This document shows, in pieces, positions 23,679 through 25,607 of a stretch of 25,607 nucleotides of DNA. The notes beneath the pieces were generated by a model that saw nothing but the letters and a program-made list of their open reading frames with translations, was not told where the DNA came from and ran no database searches. This stretch comes from SIG603 sp964370405 (lineage in GTDB: Bacteria; Bacillota; Clostridia; Oscillospirales; Acutalibacteraceae): positions 1 to 25,607 of the forward strand of contig CAYJJB010000025.1 in NCBI GenBank assembly GCA_964370405.1. Reading direction: 5' to 3'. The position numbers and the translations under genes are program-made. Numbering within the stretch: the first letter of the stretch is position 1; each line of letters starts with the position of its first letter.

Positions 23679-24562
23679 TATTTTGACCCCTTTGTTATTT
23701 TCTTTGCAAGGAAAGAAGAAATTGCGTTAATACCAACAACCAATACTAATAAAACTACAGCTGTAGCAGAAGCTTGGTCTACGTGTAAGCCTTCTGAGCT
23801 TAAAATATACATGTGAACAGCAAGTGTTCTGCCTGAAGAAAACGCATCGCCCACAATTTTTTCGCCTGTGCCCGATGTGAATATTAAGGCTGCTGTTTCA
23901 CCTACTATACGACCTACTGAAAGTATTACACCTGCAAGTATTCCGGGTATTGCAGAAGGTAATATAATTTTGCTGATAGTTCTAACTTTACCTGCACCAA
24001 GTCCAAAGCTTCCCTCTCTAAATGAATCTGAAACTGACTTTAGAGCTTCTTCTGTAGTTCTTATAATTAGAGGTAAAATCATTATTGAGATTGTAAGCAC
24101 ACCTGATAAGAACGAGTAGCTCCATTTTAAGGTAGTAACAAACAATAAATATCCAAACAAACCGTAAACGATTGACGGAATACCAGATAGTGTTTCTGTT
24201 GTAACTCTTATAATCTCGACCCACTTGCTGCCTCTTTTAGCATATTCAACAAGGTAAATTGCTGCACCTATACCTAAAGGAACTGCAATTATCAAGCTAA
24301 ATAAAATAATTAAAAGTGTGTTTATAAGCGCTGGTGTCATTGATACATTATCAGAATTATACTCCCAAGCAAAAAGCTCTGGTGTAATATGCGGAACGCC
24401 AGTTACAAGTATGTATCCAATTAAGAATGCGCTGAAAGATATCGCAATAATTGCCCCTAGGCAGACTAGTATTAATAATATTAAAGATAAAGGATTATTC
24501 TTGTATGAAATTAATTTTTGTTTAAATGTTTGCCCATTTATTATGTCTTTTTTGTCTATCAT
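23678..24562 (-). CDS. pstA: Phosphate ABC transporter permease PstA
   Basis: A 294-residue membrane permease with about six helices, forming the channel with PstC. The first helix is near 28-52 and the ABC permease (EAA-type) loop is FREGSFGLGAGKVRTISKII, followed by LPSAIPGILAGVILSVGRIVGETAALIFT. The TETLSGIPSIVYGLFGY segment is typical of PstA. It starts one base inside the pstC stop and ends one base inside the pstB start, a fully coupled set. Confidence 0.95.
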   Translation of the reverse strand: MIDKKDIINGQTFKQKLISYKNNPLSLILLILVCLGAIIAISFSAFLIGYILVTGVPHITPELFAWEYNSDNVSMTPALINTLLIILFSLIIAVPLGIGAAIYLVEYAKRGSKWVEIIRVTTETLSGIPSIVYGLFGYLLFVTTLKWSYSFLSGVLTISIMILPLIIRTTEEALKSVSDSFREGSFGLGAGKVRTISKIILPSAIPGILAGVILSVGRIVGETAALIFTSGTGEKIVGDAFSSGRTLAVHMYILSSEGLHVDQASATAVVLLVLVVGINAISSFLAKKITKGSK

Positions 24563-25413
24563 TATTTTTCGCTCCTCCTTTTAATAAATGAAAAAGAAAG
24601 ATTAATAATTAGAATAAATACAAATAGTACCACCGCTGTGGCAATAAGTGCTCTTTCATGAAGCCCTGTTGCATAGGATAGCTCTAAAACTATGTTAGTG
24701 GTAAGCGTTCTTACCTTATCAGTTAGTGCCTCTGGTATAAGCGGAGAGTTGCCAGCAACCCAAATAACCGCCATAGTTTCACCTATAGCACGTCCAACAC
24801 CAAGTATTACAGCCGCTAAAATTCCTGACTTTGCAGCGGGTAAAACTGTAAAGAATATTGCACGCTCTTTTGATGCACCAAGTGCAAGTGCTCCCTCATA
24901 ATAGCTATCTGGTACAGCATTTAGTGCTGACTCTGCCACACCTATTATTGTAGGTAAAATCATAATTCCTAAAAGCAGTGATGCTGTTAGAAGTGATGTA
25001 CCATTACCACCAAAAGTTTCTCTTACAAAAGGAACCATTACTATCATACCAAAAAAGCCATATACGATAGATGGTATGCCAGCTAGTAAATCTATAGCAG
25101 GTTTTAATACAGCATATAGTTTTTTAGGGCAAAATTTTGCCATAAAAATTGCTGTTAAAACTCCAATTGGCACACCGATAACTATTGCACCAACTGTTGC
25201 ATAAATACTTCCGACTATCATCGGAAAAATTCCATACATGTCGCTGCCTGGACGCCACTGTGTTCCAAATAAAAATTCTGTAATTCCTATTTCAAACATA
25301 GTAGGGAAACCACTTGCAAACATGAATATACAAATTAGCGCAACTGAAATTATAGAGGCAGAAGCCGCTATGGTAAAAATAACTTTCATAAAGCGCTCGC
25401 TAAAATTTTTCAT
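24562..25413 (-). CDS. pstC: Phosphate ABC transporter permease PstC
   Basis: A 283-residue membrane permease, partner of PstA. The first helix is near 10-32. Family segments are FLFGTQWRPGSDMYGIFPMI, LAGIPSIVYGFFGMIVMVP, the EAA-type loop YYEGALALGASKERAIFFTV and GRAIGETMAVIWVAGN. The start at ATG 25413 follows GGGGAG by seven bases. A hairpin terminator separates it from pstS upstream, so part of its transcription likely comes by readthrough of that site. Confidence 0.95.
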   Translation of the reverse strand: MKNFSERFMKVIFTIAASASIISVALICIFMFASGFPTMFEIGITEFLFGTQWRPGSDMYGIFPMIVGSIYATVGAIVIGVPIGVLTAIFMAKFCPKKLYAVLKPAIDLLAGIPSIVYGFFGMIVMVPFVRETFGGNGTSLLTASLLLGIMILPTIIGVAESALNAVPDSYYEGALALGASKERAIFFTVLPAAKSGILAAVILGVGRAIGETMAVIWVAGNSPLIPEALTDKVRTLTTNIVLELSYATGLHERALIATAVVLFVFILIINLSFSFIKRRSEK

Positions 25414-25447
25414 TAATCCACTCCCCTTAAAGATTTCCTAATACATT

Positions 25448-25476
25448 ACAAAAGAACCGACAGGTGGTGTCGGCTC
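25448..25476 (-). terminator. Terminator/attenuator between pstS and pstC
   Basis: On the minus-strand RNA GAGCCGACA (25476-25468) pairs with TGTCGGTTC (25462-25454), one G-U, around a 5-base loop, followed by only four U and then G. A short U-tract suits partial termination, as seen between the abundant binding-protein gene and the transporter genes in many ABC operons. Confidence 0.75.
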
Positions 25477-25497
25477 CATTGTAAGTTTTATTTTATA

Positions 25498-25607
25498 TTA
25501 CCACTCTGTTTTTGTACCTAAGTAGATTTCTGTAATCTCTGCTGCAGTAATATCTTCAACAGGATTTTCTAAGTTAACTATAACAGCAATACCATCTTGT
25601 GCGATAA
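25498..25607 (-). CDS. pstS: PstS phosphate-binding protein, 3' end (gene runs off window)
   Basis: The last 35 codons of a minus-strand gene, ending with TAA at 25500-25498. The residues read QDGIAVIVNLENPVEDI and then a segment ending EIYLGTKTEW. This matches the DGIAVIVNP...LT..QI..IFTGKITNW block of phosphate-binding proteins (PBP_like_2). In typical PstS that block lies near the middle of the protein, with more than 100 residues after it; here a stop follows the Trp at once and a terminator comes about 20 bases later. It may be a shortened, permuted or multi-module PstS; the rest is outside the window. Position in the pst operon supports the assignment. Confidence 0.75.
   Translation of the reverse strand, partial: IAQDGIAVIVNLENPVEDITAAEITEIYLGTKTEW

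Overview
The window is AT-rich, gene-dense DNA. Short gaps, strong AGGAGG-type ribosome binding sites, intrinsic terminators with U-tracts and GTG/TTG starts all suggest a low-GC Clostridia-type Firmicute. SpoIIR implies an endospore-forming lineage. Rubredoxin domains, a ferredoxin-like protein and the MEP isoprenoid pathway fit an anaerobe. I cannot name the genus. No tRNA, rRNA, CRISPR array, insertion sequence or prophage gene was seen, and no stretch over about 300 bases lacks a gene.

Layout. 1-1343 (-): 5' part of a secreted or membrane sensor with tandem solute-binding (SBP_bac_3) domains; it runs off the left edge. 1543-8339 (-): addB and addA, the AddAB double-strand-break repair helicase-nuclease, with addA split in two frames at a run of nine A. 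8416-9289 (-): spoIIR and a small DUF378 membrane protein, separated by a terminator whose U-tract touches the spoIIR start. 9414-13902 (+): a five-gene run of PHP phosphatase, Lrp regulator, aminotransferase, DUF362/ferredoxin protein and ispE. 13967-16516 (-): a flavin reductase fused to two rubredoxin domains, followed by a large membrane protein of unknown function. 16637-17798 (+): ispD-ispF. 17800-19331 (-): birA-bioY, biotin use. 19451-22075 (-): an ArsP/DUF318-type permease, a membrane-anchored thioredoxin, CcdA and a small Cys-rich thioredoxin, which together look like a transport and thiol-relay unit. 22280-25607 (-): pstS(end)-pstC-pstA-pstB-phoU, high-affinity phosphate uptake.

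How the genes work together. ispD, ispE and ispF are three consecutive MEP-pathway steps (ispD, then ispE, then ispF), here in two separate operons. The permease/CcdA/thioredoxin set could carry electrons from cytosolic thioredoxin across the membrane to an external thioredoxin that serves the permease or its substrate. BirA probably controls or matches BioY-mediated biotin uptake. The most unusual points are the addA frame break at A9, an AddB P-loop that has lost its glycines, the four-gene permease/thiol-relay operon with a hairpin leader, the recently duplicated rubredoxin domain, the terminator overlapping the spoIIR start, and a pstS reading frame that stops where the family normally continues.
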